Below, one piece after another: positions 1 to 9,841 of a DNA stretch of 64,000 bases; the first letter of the stretch is position 1, and each line of letters starts with the position of its first letter. The position numbers and the translations under genes are program-made. Source of the DNA: Takakia lepidozioides (lineage: Eukaryota > Streptophyta > Takakiopsida > Takakiales > Takakiaceae); the NCBI GenBank assembly GCA_030704615.1, contig CM060733.1, positions 9,050,001 through 9,114,000 on the forward strand, read 5' to 3'. The notes beneath the pieces were generated by a model that worked only from the letters and a program-made list of their open reading frames with translations, made no database searches and was not told where the DNA came from.

Positions 1-480
1 GCAGTGGACCGGGCGGAAGTTGAAGCCTCGGATGATGACAACCTACCACTACAATTCCACCTTAACCAACGTGTTGCACAGCAGACCCGTGGTTCCTCAC
101 ATGCCGGACCATCTAATGCCGGTCCATCTCGGGCAGTCCCCCCTCCGGAACCTCCTTCGAGACCACCTTCGATTGCATCCCAAGTCCATAAACGACAAAG
201 AACAGTCCAACCTTTTGTAGGCAATTGGCCCACAAACAGGCCAGATGCCGTGGATGGTATTCAAGACCGGAGCAGGAGTCGACCTCAGAGAGAACTAAAT
301 GTGGTTCGAGGTCGCTTGCAGATTCAAAGGCCTGGACATATGAGGTCGGATAGGGAAGACAATTCCAGCACTGATCATGGCAACGGTGGTGAAGTCGAGG
401 GTGACCCGGATTTTCAACCCATCGGAGCATTAGGATTAGGATCTTCTTCGTCCCGCCGTCGAAGCAGTAGAAGGAATTGA
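1..480 (+). CDS. C-terminal end of an unknown Ser/Arg/Pro-rich protein (partial)
   Basis: The frame is open from the window edge and stops with TGA at 478-480, giving about 159 residues, so the start lies outside. The visible part is low-complexity: Gly/Pro/Ser repeats, a Pro-rich stretch, many Arg residues, an acidic patch and a Ser/Arg-rich tail ending SSRRN. I see no catalytic motif or membrane segment. An AATAAA about 127 bp downstream supports a real 3' end. It could be the tail of a transposon protein, since the region around it is repeat-rich. I do not recognise the family. Confidence 0.4.
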   Translation, partial: AVDRAEVEASDDDNLPLQFHLNQRVAQQTRGSSHAGPSNAGPSRAVPPPEPPSRPPSIASQVHKRQRTVQPFVGNWPTNRPDAVDGIQDRSRSRPQRELNVVRGRLQIQRPGHMRSDREDNSSTDHGNGGEVEGDPDFQPIGALGLGSSSSRRRSSRRN

Positions 481-606
481 AGCAAAACAGCTGTAGGCAT
501 GCATCAGCACTTTTTAGTGGACATGTTTATATTTCTGTACTGAAGTAATACCAATGTGATCATTGTCACAATGAGTATTTGTATTGTTATTGTGTATGTG
601 TTGGAA

Positions 607-612
607 AATAAA
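607..612 (+). promoter_or_regulatory. Candidate polyadenylation signal AATAAA
   Basis: A perfect AATAAA lies 127 bp after the stop codon of the partial ORF at 1-480, in AT-rich sequence, as expected for its 3' UTR. Single hexamers occur often by chance. Confidence 0.35.
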
Positions 613-744
613 AGATGTTGCCCATGTGTATACCAGCCAAAATGTCGGCCAAAAGCACCGTCACTTGCTCATGTTTGTGTTCGGTGATTTGTTTGTGGAA
701 CGGAGAACAATTGTGCCATGCTTCCAACGGTGCATTCATTATTA

Positions 745-840
745 TTTAAATGGAGCGACCGCCAAGGTGGCGGTCGCTTCTACGAGGTCTGCCCTCCGCG
801 TGGAGCGAGGAATGAGGGGGGGGGATATAAGCTCATAGTC
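745..840 (+). promoter_or_regulatory. TATA cassette 1 in the palindrome array
   Basis: A palindrome unit is followed by a conserved block (TTCTACGAGGTCTGCCCT, then GTGGAGCGAGGAATGA), a G run and ATATAA at 825-830. The same order recurs in three more cassettes, so it is a duplicated unit resembling a core promoter. Function is inferred. Confidence 0.4.
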
Positions 841-1061
841 ATTATTTTGGAAATGAAGCGACCGCCGTTAGTGGCGGTTGTTTTTTTATTTTTTGGGAGC
901 AAAATGGAGCGACTGCCATTAGGGGCGGTCGCCGTCATTGTTGTTTTTTGTAATTGCAGCGACCACCATTAGTGGCGGTTGCTTTTATTGAAATTTGGTT
1001 GGAAATGGAGCGACCGCCATTTATGGCGGTCGCTTATATTTTAATTATTTTGAAAATAAAA

Positions 1062-1190
1062 ATGGAGCGACCGCCAAGGTGGCGGTCGCTTCTACGAAGT
1101 GTGCCCTACGCATGGAGCGAGGAATGAGGTGGGGGGGAGGAGGGCATATAAGCTCCGGGACATTCTCCCCTCACCTCGCTTGAAGTTTTT
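1062..1190 (+). promoter_or_regulatory. TATA cassette 2 in the palindrome array
   Basis: Same order as cassette 1: palindrome, TTCTACGAAG block, GGAGCGAGGAATGAG, G-rich run, ATATAA at 1146-1151. CATTCTCCCCTCAC follows about 15 bp after the TATA box and resembles a pyrimidine-rich start-site region. Confidence 0.4.
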
Positions 1191-1305
1191 TATTTTTATT
1201 TTTATAAATGCAGCGACAGCCATTACTGGCGGTCGTTTTTTTTCTTTTTTTGGTCGAAATGGAGCGACCGCCATTTGTGGCGGTCTTTTTTTTTTGTTTT
1301 TAAAT

Positions 1306-1412
1306 GGAGTGACCGCCATGGTGGCGGTCGCTTCTACGAAGTCTGCCCTGCGCGTGGAGCGAGGAATGAGGGGGGAGGGCATATAAGCCCCCAGTCATTC
1401 TCCCTTCACTTC
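1306..1412 (+). promoter_or_regulatory. TATA cassette 3 in the palindrome array
   Basis: Third copy, with ATATAA at 1381-1386 followed by CATTCTCCCTTCAC. It is nearly identical to cassette 2 across the TTCTACGAAG and GGAGCGAGGAATGAG blocks. Confidence 0.4.
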
Positions 1413-2437
1413 CATTACTGGCAATTTTTGTTTTTACAAAATGCAGCGACCGCCATTTCTGGCAGTCGCTGTAATGATTATTTTTTAAGATGCAGCGACC
1501 GCCATTACTAGCGGTCGCTTTTATTTTAATTATTTTGGAAATGAAGCGACCGCCATTACTGGCGGTCACTTTTATTTTAATTATTTTGGAAATGAAGCGA
1601 CCGCCTATAATGGCGGTCGCTTATTTATTTTAAATGTTTTGAAAATGAAGCGACCGCCTATGCTGGCGGTCTCTTATTTATTTTAAAGTGTTTTTAAATG
1701 AAGCGACTGCCTATGTTGGCGGTCGCTTTTTTTGTTTTAAAGTTTTTGAAAATGAAGCGACCGCTTATGTTGACGGTCGCTTATTTATTTTAAAGTTTTT
1801 GAAAATGAAGCGACCGCCTATGTTGGCAGTCGCTTATTTATTTTAAAGTTTTTGAAAATGAAGCGACCGCCTATGTTGGCAGTCGCTTATTTATTTTAAA
1901 TGTTTTGAAAATGAAGCGACCGCCTATACTGGCGGTCGTTTATTTATTTTAAATGTTTTTTAAATGAAGCGACCGCCTATGTTGGCGGTCATTTATTTTT
2001 TTGAAGTTTTTGAAAATGAAGCGACCGCCTATGTTGGCGGTCACTTATTTATTTTAAAGTTCTTGAAAATGCAGCGACCGCCTATGTTGGCGGTCGTTTT
2101 TTTTTTTTAAATGTTTTGAAAATGAAGCGACCGCCTATGCTGGCGATCGCTTATTTATTTTATTTTATTTTATAATGTAGCGACCGCCTATGTTGGCGGT
2201 CGGTTTTTTTGTTTTAAAGTTTTTGAAAATGCAACGACCGCCTATGTTGGCGGTCGCTTATTTATTTTAAATGTTTTGAAAATGAAGTGAACGCCTATGC
2301 TGGCGGTCGCTTATTTATTTTAAATTGTTTTTAAATGAATCGACCGCCTATGTTGGCAGTCGCTTATTTTTTTTATTTCTGGAAAATGGAGCGACTGCCT
2401 GTTCTGGCAGTCGTTTTTTTTTTTTTTTTTTTCCGGA

Positions 2438-2575
2438 AAATGGAGCGACCGCCAAGTTGGGGGTCGCTTCTAGAAGATTCGCCCTGCACGTGGCCCGAGA
2501 AATGATGGCGGGGGGGGGGGGGGGGGGGGGGGATATATAAGCCAAGGGTAGCTTATTCTCACGTCACTTGCACTC
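2438..2575 (+). promoter_or_regulatory. TATA cassette 4, nearest the RING ORF
   Basis: Last and most diverged copy, with a run of more than 20 G followed by ATATATAA at 2533-2540 and then ATTCTCACGTCAC. It lies about 290 bp upstream of the ATG of the RING-H2 ORF on the same strand, so it is the best candidate for that gene's promoter. Confidence 0.45.
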
Positions 2576-2857
2576 CACACAACTTCTGTGTGCGTGGCAT
2601 TTCATTATTCCACGACACGTAGTCACGTGCAGAAGGAGGTCATTGGTTGGGTGGGGGGTATTTTTTCCCGCGATCTCTGTGAGGTCGTTGCAGAGTTGCT
2701 CCCATAGGCCCTCCTCTGGCTTCCAGGATCATTTTATTCTACAAAATTAGCTTTTAGGAACTATTTTGACACCTACTCAAACCTACTTAACGAATGAAGG
2801 GTTTAGAGTTACGTCCTTTTAGAAAACCTTGTTTAGTGTTGTTTCGATTGTTGTAGA

Positions 2858-4606
2858 ATGACAAAGGGCCAGGACAATGACCGTCATGGAAGAGATGATT
2901 CCAATGAACATAGACCGCCCCCTAAGAAAATCAAAGGGTCAAGGCAAGACTTGAATTGTGAAGTATTTGGTGACCCTAGCATACTAGCAGAAGAGGGCTG
3001 GGAGAATGTTCCAGAAGAGTTCCAGTGGCCGATGGCGAGATGTAAAAAAATCGTGAAATGGTACCACATCAATCGATTGTGGCCTTTGGATAGGCATGAC
3101 GTGCAAACCAGAAACAATTACGCAGAGTCCAGGTCTTGCACGAACTTGCATTTTCAGCATAAGGCGAATGAGATGCATTGCACATTGTGGGGTCAACATC
3201 TCTTACAGGGTCAAATCCCGTACACCTTGGCAGCCATGTTGTACGTGGAGGTCATACTCTTGCGTCCAGTGAATTGACAAACTGCTAGTAAGAGGAACGC
3301 AAGGTTGCTATACGATTTGGAGTACATCCCGGACACGTTCGGAATACAACCGGCTGCAACGTTAGAGGAATAACTAGCGGAAAGAGACCAGCGAATCAGG
3401 ACCCTGCAGGACCGACTAGACTGGCAAACATTGCGCATAGCCGAGTTGGAAGCTAGATTGCAAGACATGCCTCCAAACAATGAAGGCAATGTTGTCCACA
3501 ATGAGGATCGAACAAACGTCGTGGACATGGATGCGGAGTTTGCGATGCCCGATCGTAGTATTGACCTCATCATTCAGGAAGTTACGGACGTCCTTGACCT
3601 TGTGGCCGATGAAACCATGGTTGAGGAACAACGAATTGCGGATGAAAGAATGAGGAAAGGAAAAGAACCAGTACTGGAAACCGGGGAATGCTCGAGGGTC
3701 GCCATTCAATCGGAGATGAACCCGATATTATATGTCGATCGCGTTACAAAGGAGCGGGACATTGTCATGGCAACTGCATAGCGCTTGTCTAAAACGCTGG
3801 AGATTCAGGCATGGGTCCCATTGAATGGTGATTGGGAGAATTGGGTACAATGGACGACCCATTTGGCCTGCAGAGAAGCACGGGTAGAGCGGGCACTGTC
3901 AGGCTTGCAACGTGTCGCACGTATGTCGAACCGTAGCATGGATAGCATTTATGCCAACATGCAAAGGTATAACGATCTCCGCATCGCATCAAGCGTGTTC
4001 GCCGGGTATACCAATTGGGCAGATGTGGATTCTATGTTCGATCGATGTGAGCACAGAATTTCGGGGTCGAACAGAAGCATAAACTGGAAAATGGAGATAG
4101 AGGAAGAGAGTGACATCACAACAAGGATGACCAGCCACATCAAACCGGCCCAGAAGGAGGAGATACCACGAGGCGTTTTGCCGTCATGGATATCAGATGG
4201 CACAGTTTGTTCGATGTGTAGGAATCCATACGGCCCAGAGGGATGTCATGTGCTTGGATCATGTGGACATATGTTCCATCTCACATGTCTTATCCCGCAA
4301 GCATTGCGGAAGAGCGCTTGCCCAGAATGCCGTACACCAATCCATCGCTGTTTCTATGAGCTGGTGGGCTTAGAGGATCGGATGCCCATAGGTTTTGAAT
4401 ACAATCGACACAACCTCCCATTAGATGGGCTACCATACAAATTTCTGAATTGGGTGCATTGGGGCAAGAACTTGGTGTGGGATGCAAACGGAGAGATGCA
4501 TGGCATACATGCCGGAAACCCGGCATACATCAAAGATCCCCAGTATTTATGGGTCACATCTGACTGGGAGATAACCATACGTGCGGGAGGTATTCGAGAT
4601 TGGTGG
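2858..4606 (+). pseudogene. RING-H2 protein, 5' part, with three in-frame stops
   Basis: From the ATG at 2858 one frame runs 583 codons to 4606, broken only by TGA at 3275-3277, TAA at 3371-3373 and TAG at 3779-3781. Each stop is one C-to-T change from CGA, CAA or CAG. The N-terminus is basic and charged. A probable coiled coil (heptad-like Leu/Ala with Arg/Glu) lies at about 3360-3470. A RING-H2 finger lies at 4208-4330, spaced C-x2-C-x14-C-x-H-x2-H-x2-C-x10-C-x2-C, which suggests E3 ubiquitin ligase ancestry. The frame ends where an LTR element begins and resumes beyond it at 11568. It could be a decayed host gene or the protein of an unrecognised transposon. Confidence 0.6.
4602..4606 (+). 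repeat. Left target-site duplication of chromovirus A (GGTGG)
   Basis: The five bases before the LTR start are GGTGG; the five after the far LTR (11568-11572) are GGTGA. One mismatch, the usual 5-bp size for Ty3/gypsy integrases, and restoration of the RING reading frame across the site all support this. Confidence 0.7.
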
Positions 4607-5319
4607 TGTCGCGCACCTCACTTCGGTAAGCTCCCCTTCAAGTTAGAGTTACTCGTTTGATGCGCGCGCCTAACTCCCAAACTGGCCGCCGGGCCAACTC
4701 GGAGCTTCGGCTGCTCACCGGGGCATAATGGTCCCCCTTTACTCCTCCACTAGACCCTCTCACAATTTGGGCCTAGTGGAAATTCCCTTTGGTCGATGGC
4801 AGTCCGGAATAGCTCCCCACGCCTTGGTCGCTTTCCGGCTCGCACGCTTACTCACTAGTTTTTGGACACCAACGGGCTTGCACCGTTCTCGGGGTTACTA
4901 CTCCCTATATATACTTTTGTGATTGTCCGCGGGGGTTTCACAAACAACACCACCATTTTATGGCGAACCACCACGAAAACCCTCGATTCCCGGTGAGTCT
5001 TAGCCCACCCGCCACGGTCCCCTTGGACCGTGATGAGTCCCAAGACTCCCCACGACTCCGATCACAAGGTCTCCGCCCCCATGGTGAGTCCTATGCCACC
5101 CCCACTAAGTCCCACTAAGCTACCACCAACCCTTGTGGAGCCACCCCCACTGCAACCCGGTGTGCGGGGCTCCACCTAGCGAGTGCCTCCGCCTCCTCGA
5201 GTGCCTTGGGCACTCGAGGTTGCTTCAGCCCCCCGTACCTATTGCTGCCACCGCCCCCACCACAAGGGGCAGCCCCTCTGCGACCCGACCCCCTGCCCTC
5301 AAGGCAAAGGGCCGCGACA
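4607..5319 (-). repeat. 3' LTR of element A
   Basis: 713 bp, TGTCGCG...CGCGACA. It pairs with 10841-11567. Differences in the first ~150 bp are mostly C in the other copy and T here. The right copy also has a ~12-bp extra repeat (GTGATGAGTCGC) absent here. Confidence 0.9.
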
Positions 5320-6223
5320 CACACCCTACCAACAGGGAGTCGATGTCCTCATCGACTTGTCCATTTTGTAGAAACGAACATCCAAGTTGTGGCGTCCCAC
5401 ATCAAGGAGTTTGTTTCCGCACCATGGCGTCCCATGGCTAAGAATCAAACCCCCACTTGACTCTTCTCTCCACTAGCTAGTTCGGCCGACTTCCTCCAAG
5501 TCCCGGCCAAGGGTGGAGCATCTCAAGCTCCACCCAGTGCACTCTTTTTGACCCACTTCAGGGCCAAGGATTGATCCTCCCCGAGGATCGAATCGCCTTA
5601 CTGCAACAACATTTGCTTACGACCGCTCGAGTTGTCGCTTTTGGCACCACCTTGAGCAAGGGTTTGCCTTGAACCCTTTTTGACTAGGAAGATAACCTTG
5701 AACCAACTGTGCGCCTCAATCACTACAATTGGGTCCGCTTTGGAATGATGGCCTGAGGTACGGGAACACGCCGAAGCCGCACTATGACTTCGTCCCGAGG
5801 CTATACGATTATAGTACGTGAACGGAAGCACGTAGCTTCCGCATTAGCCCGCACTACAAGGCAACCCCCTCGATAGCGCAGTTATAGTACGCGCACGCGC
5901 CAGGTGCGCACTAGCACGTGAACTCCCAACGAAGGTGCAAGTTTCCTTGCCCCTTGGGTGGGAGTCACCCGATTTCGGCACTACACAAACACACGATTAA
6001 TCCAATTTACCTCTCCCACTTTGTAAGCTTAGCATGCATTCTACACACTAGCCAACCATACCATGCATCACCATTCCAAACAAAATAGGACGCACAACAT
6101 TTGGAAACCATTTCTTTTATAACAAAATTTGTACAATACAAGTTTTTGCAATTGGATTCCTGAGCTAGCTAAGCCGGGCTATGCATGCATTTCCTCCCCC
6201 ACGCTCTAAGGTTGATGTCCCCA
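5320..6223. other. Non-coding 3' region of element A between LTR and chromodomain
   Basis: No ORF that I would defend. The same sequence, with scattered substitutions, is present in element B at 56789-57693, so it belongs to the element (3' UTR) rather than to an independent gene. Confidence 0.7.
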
Positions 6224-6634
6224 TCAACGCTTCTTCCGCTTTTGAGGTCGCCCTTTGAAAGCTGCAACCGCCTCGGATGTGTTTCCCATTTCTGAGGCAC
6301 GCACCCAAGATGCCTCCACATGATGAAAACCCTTCCATTTCACGAGATACCCCGTTTCTCGATTCTTGAACCTCCTCGACTTAAGCACTGCCTCCACCTC
6401 GTACTCAGGTTCATTTTCATGATCCAACAGCACAGGTGGCGGGCGCAACACTTGAGGCCGATTCGGACGCGCTTCATCTTTGAAGTAAGGCTTCAAAAGG
6501 GAGACGTGGAATACCGGATGCACCTTGCTGTTTGCCGGCAGCTCCAATTCATACACATCCTCATTCATAACCTTCCGGATGCGAAAGGGTCCCGCATACG
6601 GAGGTACAAACTTCGGACTCACTTCCGGAGGTAG
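6224..6634 (-). pseudogene. Integrase C-terminal region and chromodomain, element A
   Basis: About 132 residues end the polyprotein. The first part has the SPKFVPPYAGPF motif of the integrase C-terminal (GPY/F-type) region and a HPVFHVSLLKPY segment. The second is a chromodomain with YLVKWKGF and ASWVRASEM, then a basic tail KRKKR before the stop. Chromodomains of chromoviruses bind modified histone H3 and direct integration. The frame breaks just upstream of 6635 relative to the integrase core. Element B has the same region with a deletion between HVSLLKPY and the chromodomain. Confidence 0.88.
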
Positions 6635-7257
6635 TCAAATTTTTTTGATGTTCAACCAGACCTCCGTGCCTGCCTCAAACTTAACCTCCCTCCGCTTCCG
6701 ATTCGCCTGCCGTTCATACCATTTCCTAGCTTTGGCAATGTTGTACTTTGCGAGCTTCAACAAACACTCGCATTCTTCCAGCACTGCCCCTGCTGCCGGT
6801 TCCTCAAGGTCTTGGGCGGCCCAACTTGTCGGCACCAGAGGTGCTTTTCCATAGGCCAATACGAAAGGGGAAACTCCTGTTGCGGAATGTTTTGTGTTAT
6901 TATAATAGAACTCTGCCGCATCAAGTGCTCCACCCAGTCCGATTGGTCTGCCGACACATAATTCCGCAAGATCTGCTTCACCACGGAATTCACCCTTTCT
7001 GTTTGGCCGGCCGTTGTAGGTCGGAAGGCGGTGCTCATTTTGAGCCTCGTCCCCATTTTCTTCCAAAGTACCCTCCAAAATTTACTAGTAAACTTTGGAT
7101 TGCGGTCCGAGACAATATCCTTCGGAAGTCCATGATGCTTGAAGACGTGGGCGAAGTAAAGTCCCCCCGTCTCCTGCGCCGTTGCCGTCTCCTTGGTGGG
7201 GATGAAATGACCCATTTTACTGAACCTATCCACCACCACCATGATTGCGTCGAATCA
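6635..7257 (-). pseudogene. Integrase catalytic core, element A
   Basis: Contains VVVDRFSKMGHF (first catalytic Asp), VSDRNPKFTSKFW (second Asp) and GQTERVNSVVKQ (catalytic Glu), the D,D-35-E signature of retroviral-type integrase. A TGA at about 7255 separates it from the zinc-binding half (K-stop-FDA, where element B reads K-R-FDA). A frameshift near 6935 moves the second half into another frame, so the enzyme cannot be made whole. Confidence 0.85.
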
Positions 7258-8260
7258 TTTTGACAGCGGCATAACAGTCATGAAGTCCATCGAGACACTT
7301 TCCCAAGACCCCTCTGGAATCGGCAAGGGTTGTAACAGCCCCGCTTGCTTTTTATACTCGCTCCGGTTTTGTTGGCATGTGGTGCATGTCTTGACATACT
7401 CCTCGGCCTCCTCCCTCAGTTTGGGCCAGAAATACTCTTTCTTCAGGAGTGCCGCGGTGCGCTTGGCTCCGCCGTGGCCCGCAAGCGGGCCATCATGGCA
7501 TTCTCTCAAGAGACTATCTCTGATCCCTCCCATTGGCACATAGAGACGTTTTTGCTTATACCGGAGCAGTCCATTTTGCAAGTGGAACTGCGATTTAACC
7601 CCCATCCTCAAGTCCCGCGTCACGGACTTTGCCATCTCATCCTTCCGGTAAGCCTTCCGGAGCTTCCTTTGGAGCATCGTCTCGCCCCTGTACACCATCA
7701 TGAGCTGCTGCTTTCTACTTAAAGCATCGGCCACCACATTGTCCCGTCCCGGTTGGTACTGGATATCCACATCGAATAGTGCCAAAGTGTCTTGCCACCT
7801 AATTTGTTTTGGGGACAACTTAGGCTGCGTGGCAAAATACTTCACTGTGACATTGTCCGTGAACACCTTCACCGGGTTGGAGCCAATATAGTGGCGCCAA
7901 AGCTCAAGGCAATGCACCACCGCCTTCATTTCTTTCTCGTGCGTTGGCCACCGCCGCTCCACTTCATTCAGTTTCTTACTTTCGTAAGCCACCGGACGTC
8001 CCTTCCTGCATGAGTACACCTCCAATCGCGAAGTTCGATGCATCCGTATGAATCTCAAATGGGCGGTCGAACTCCGGGATTTTCAGGACTGGAGCTTCCG
8101 CCATCCGCTGCTTCAACTCGGCAAAAGCTTGGGCCACAAAAGGTGTTCCATACCCAGACTTTGGATTTACACAGGAGGTCTGACAGCGGCCCCGCGATCT
8201 TGGCGAAATTTCTCACATACTTTCGGTAATAGGAGGCGAGTCCTAAGAAGGATCGCACTC
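7258..8260 (-). pseudogene. RNase H and integrase zinc-binding domain, element A
   Basis: RNase H is recognised by [26 protein letters not shown] and VFTDNVTVKYF, ending in [11 protein letters not shown]. The integrase HHCC domain follows: HDGPLAGHGGAKRT, YFWPKL, then CTTCQQNR. The RT-to-RNase H junction near 8020-8160 is frameshifted relative to element B, which reads straight through. Confidence 0.87.
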
Positions 8261-9329
8261 CTGGGATCGAAGTCGGAGGCTCCTAGTCCAAGATTGCTCT
8301 CACCTTTCTGTCATCCATTTTGATCCCATCCTGTGTAATCACATGCCCCAAGAACTCCACTTTTGTGACCCCGAATTCGTACTTTGAAGCTTTGGCATAC
8401 AGCTTCCCTTCCCGTAATTTCGGGAACACCCTTTTGAGATGCTCCAGGTGCTCTTCCTTTGTTTTCGAGTACACCAAGATGTCGTCGATGTACACGATCA
8501 CAAAGTCGTCCAACCACTCCTAGAAAAGGCTGTTCATTAGCATGCTAAAGGTTGCGCGTGCGTTGGTGAGCCCAAAGGGCATCACCAAGAACTCATAGGA
8601 ACCATACCTTGTCCTGCACGCGGTCTTTTCCTCATCTCCTTCCGCCACTCGAATTTGATGATATCCGGAGCGCAAATCGATCCGGCTGAAATACTTCGCT
8701 CCTACCAACCGATCGAAGAGGTCATCGATCCTTGGCAAAGAGTATCGGTTTTTGATAGTCACGTTATTCAGAGCCCTGTAATCGACACACATTCGCAATG
8801 TCCCATCCTTCTTGTCTGCGAATAGCACCGGGGCTCCGTAAGGTGACTTACTCGGCCGGATGTACCCCTTTGACATTAGATCCTTGAACTGAGTCTTTAG
8901 CTCGACCAACTCTCTGTGGCTCAACCGGTAGGGTGCCTTGGCAGGCGGCTCCGATCCCGGTATCATCTCAATTTTGTGGTCAACTCCTCTTCGCGGTGGC
9001 AAGCCGCTTGGTAAATCCTCCGGCATCACATCCTGATATTTCTCCAAAATCCCGTTGATCCAATCTGGGCTCGGCTCCCCATCGCATTTTTCCTTCACTT
9101 GTCTTACGTAAAGCAAAAATTGGGGCTCGTGTGGCTCCTCCACGGCCCACTCCCTTGCTGACAGAAGGTTTATTCGCCCTCCCACGGGGTTGGGCATTTC
9201 CGACACTCGTAAAACTTCGCCACCATTACACACGGTAGCGTGACTACTCTTTTGCGGCCATCTATGACCGCTCCGGATCTGCTCAAAAATGTCATCCCCA
9301 AAATGAGATCCACTCCATCGATCTCGCAA
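8261..9329 (-). pseudogene. Reverse transcriptase, element A
   Basis: The RT domain shows [58 protein letters not shown] and the catalytic [14 protein letters not shown] box. Two stops interrupt it: TAG at 8520-8522 between SLF and EW (CAG in element B) and TAG at 8283-8285 after ILD (TGG in element B). Both are C-to-T or G-to-A changes. The protein makes element cDNA in cytoplasmic particles in intact relatives. Confidence 0.9.
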
Positions 9330-9841
9330 ATGGTGAAGTTCTCACGTCCCTCCCAACTCCCGAACTGAAGAGGAACATCGAACGCCAACCTCGTCGCCAA
9401 TTGTGGTTCTCCTTTAGCAGAACGCACCTCAATTGAGGCCCCCACATCACTTGTCGGGAGTCCCAGCTTTCGTACCGTTGCCGGTGTCATGAAGGAGTGC
9501 GACGCTTCTGTGTCCACCAACAGCGATACGTTAGTTCCGGAGATTATCCCACTCACAAACATTAACTGACTCCATTTACACAAGGCACCAGTTTCCTGAT
9601 ACAACTCACAAGAGTAGTTGCCTACCTTGCAAGTCTTGGCGACCACCGCTTCCACCAAGCGGCTGATGGAGGCTTCGGATAACTCCGTGGTTGCCCGAGT
9701 CATGTTCAATTGTCGGGGATTCATACACTTCTTGGCCATGTGCCCGGGCTCCCCGCAGCTAAAGCACACTCCATCGAAGGTCGCCTTCTGTCCGCCATAA
9801 GCCGCCGCACCTGGTTTTCCTTTCAGGGCACCGGGTGTCAT
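9170..9841 (-). pseudogene. Gag zinc knuckle and aspartic protease, element A
   Basis: A CCHC knuckle, CFSCGEPGHMAKKC, is followed by an aspartic protease whose active site reads LLVDTEASHSFM. The catalytic triplet is DTE instead of DTG; element B keeps DTG, so this copy's protease is presumably dead. The segment [11 protein letters not shown] is the second conserved block. In the ancestral arrangement, judged from element B, this region continues in frame from gag; here a 1-bp deletion upstream breaks it. Confidence 0.85.

Larger units (their letters stand above)
745..2475. repeat. Array of about 29 imperfect palindromes (GCGACCGCC..GGCGGTCGC)
   Basis: Each unit holds the arm GCGACCGCC, a 4-7 base spacer (often TATGTT or ATTACT) and the arm GGCGGTCGC, so each could fold into a short GC-rich hairpin. 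Units are separated by AT-rich spacers such as TTATTTATTTTAAA. Between about 1440 and 2390 the spacing is a fairly regular 50-56 bp; further left it is looser because four longer TATA-containing cassettes are embedded. Many units have one or two substitutions in an arm, often C to T or G to A. Short ORFs crossing this region are by-products of the repeat. Confidence 0.9.

Noticed and set aside
745-2545. ORFs of 60-105 residues in both directions across the palindromes
   Set aside because: Their sequences just translate the repeat (for example ATAKVAVAST) and both strands give similar products.
3275-3781. Stop-codon reassignment or programmed read-through in the RING ORF
   Set aside because: All three stop types occur, the gene is split by a retroelement, and nearby functional genes use normal stops; decay is simpler.
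5133-5460. Pro-rich ORFs at the LTR edge of element A (and 56603-56951 in B, 11381-11743)
   Set aside because: They lie in the LTRs and adjacent 3' region and are present in several frames at once; composition bias explains them.
9838-9841. ATGA overlap of gag stop and pol start in element A, suggesting coupled translation
   Set aside because: Element B reads through this point in one frame, with CGA for the TGA and ACG for the ATG. A has a 1-bp deletion upstream near 9925. The overlap is a product of decay.
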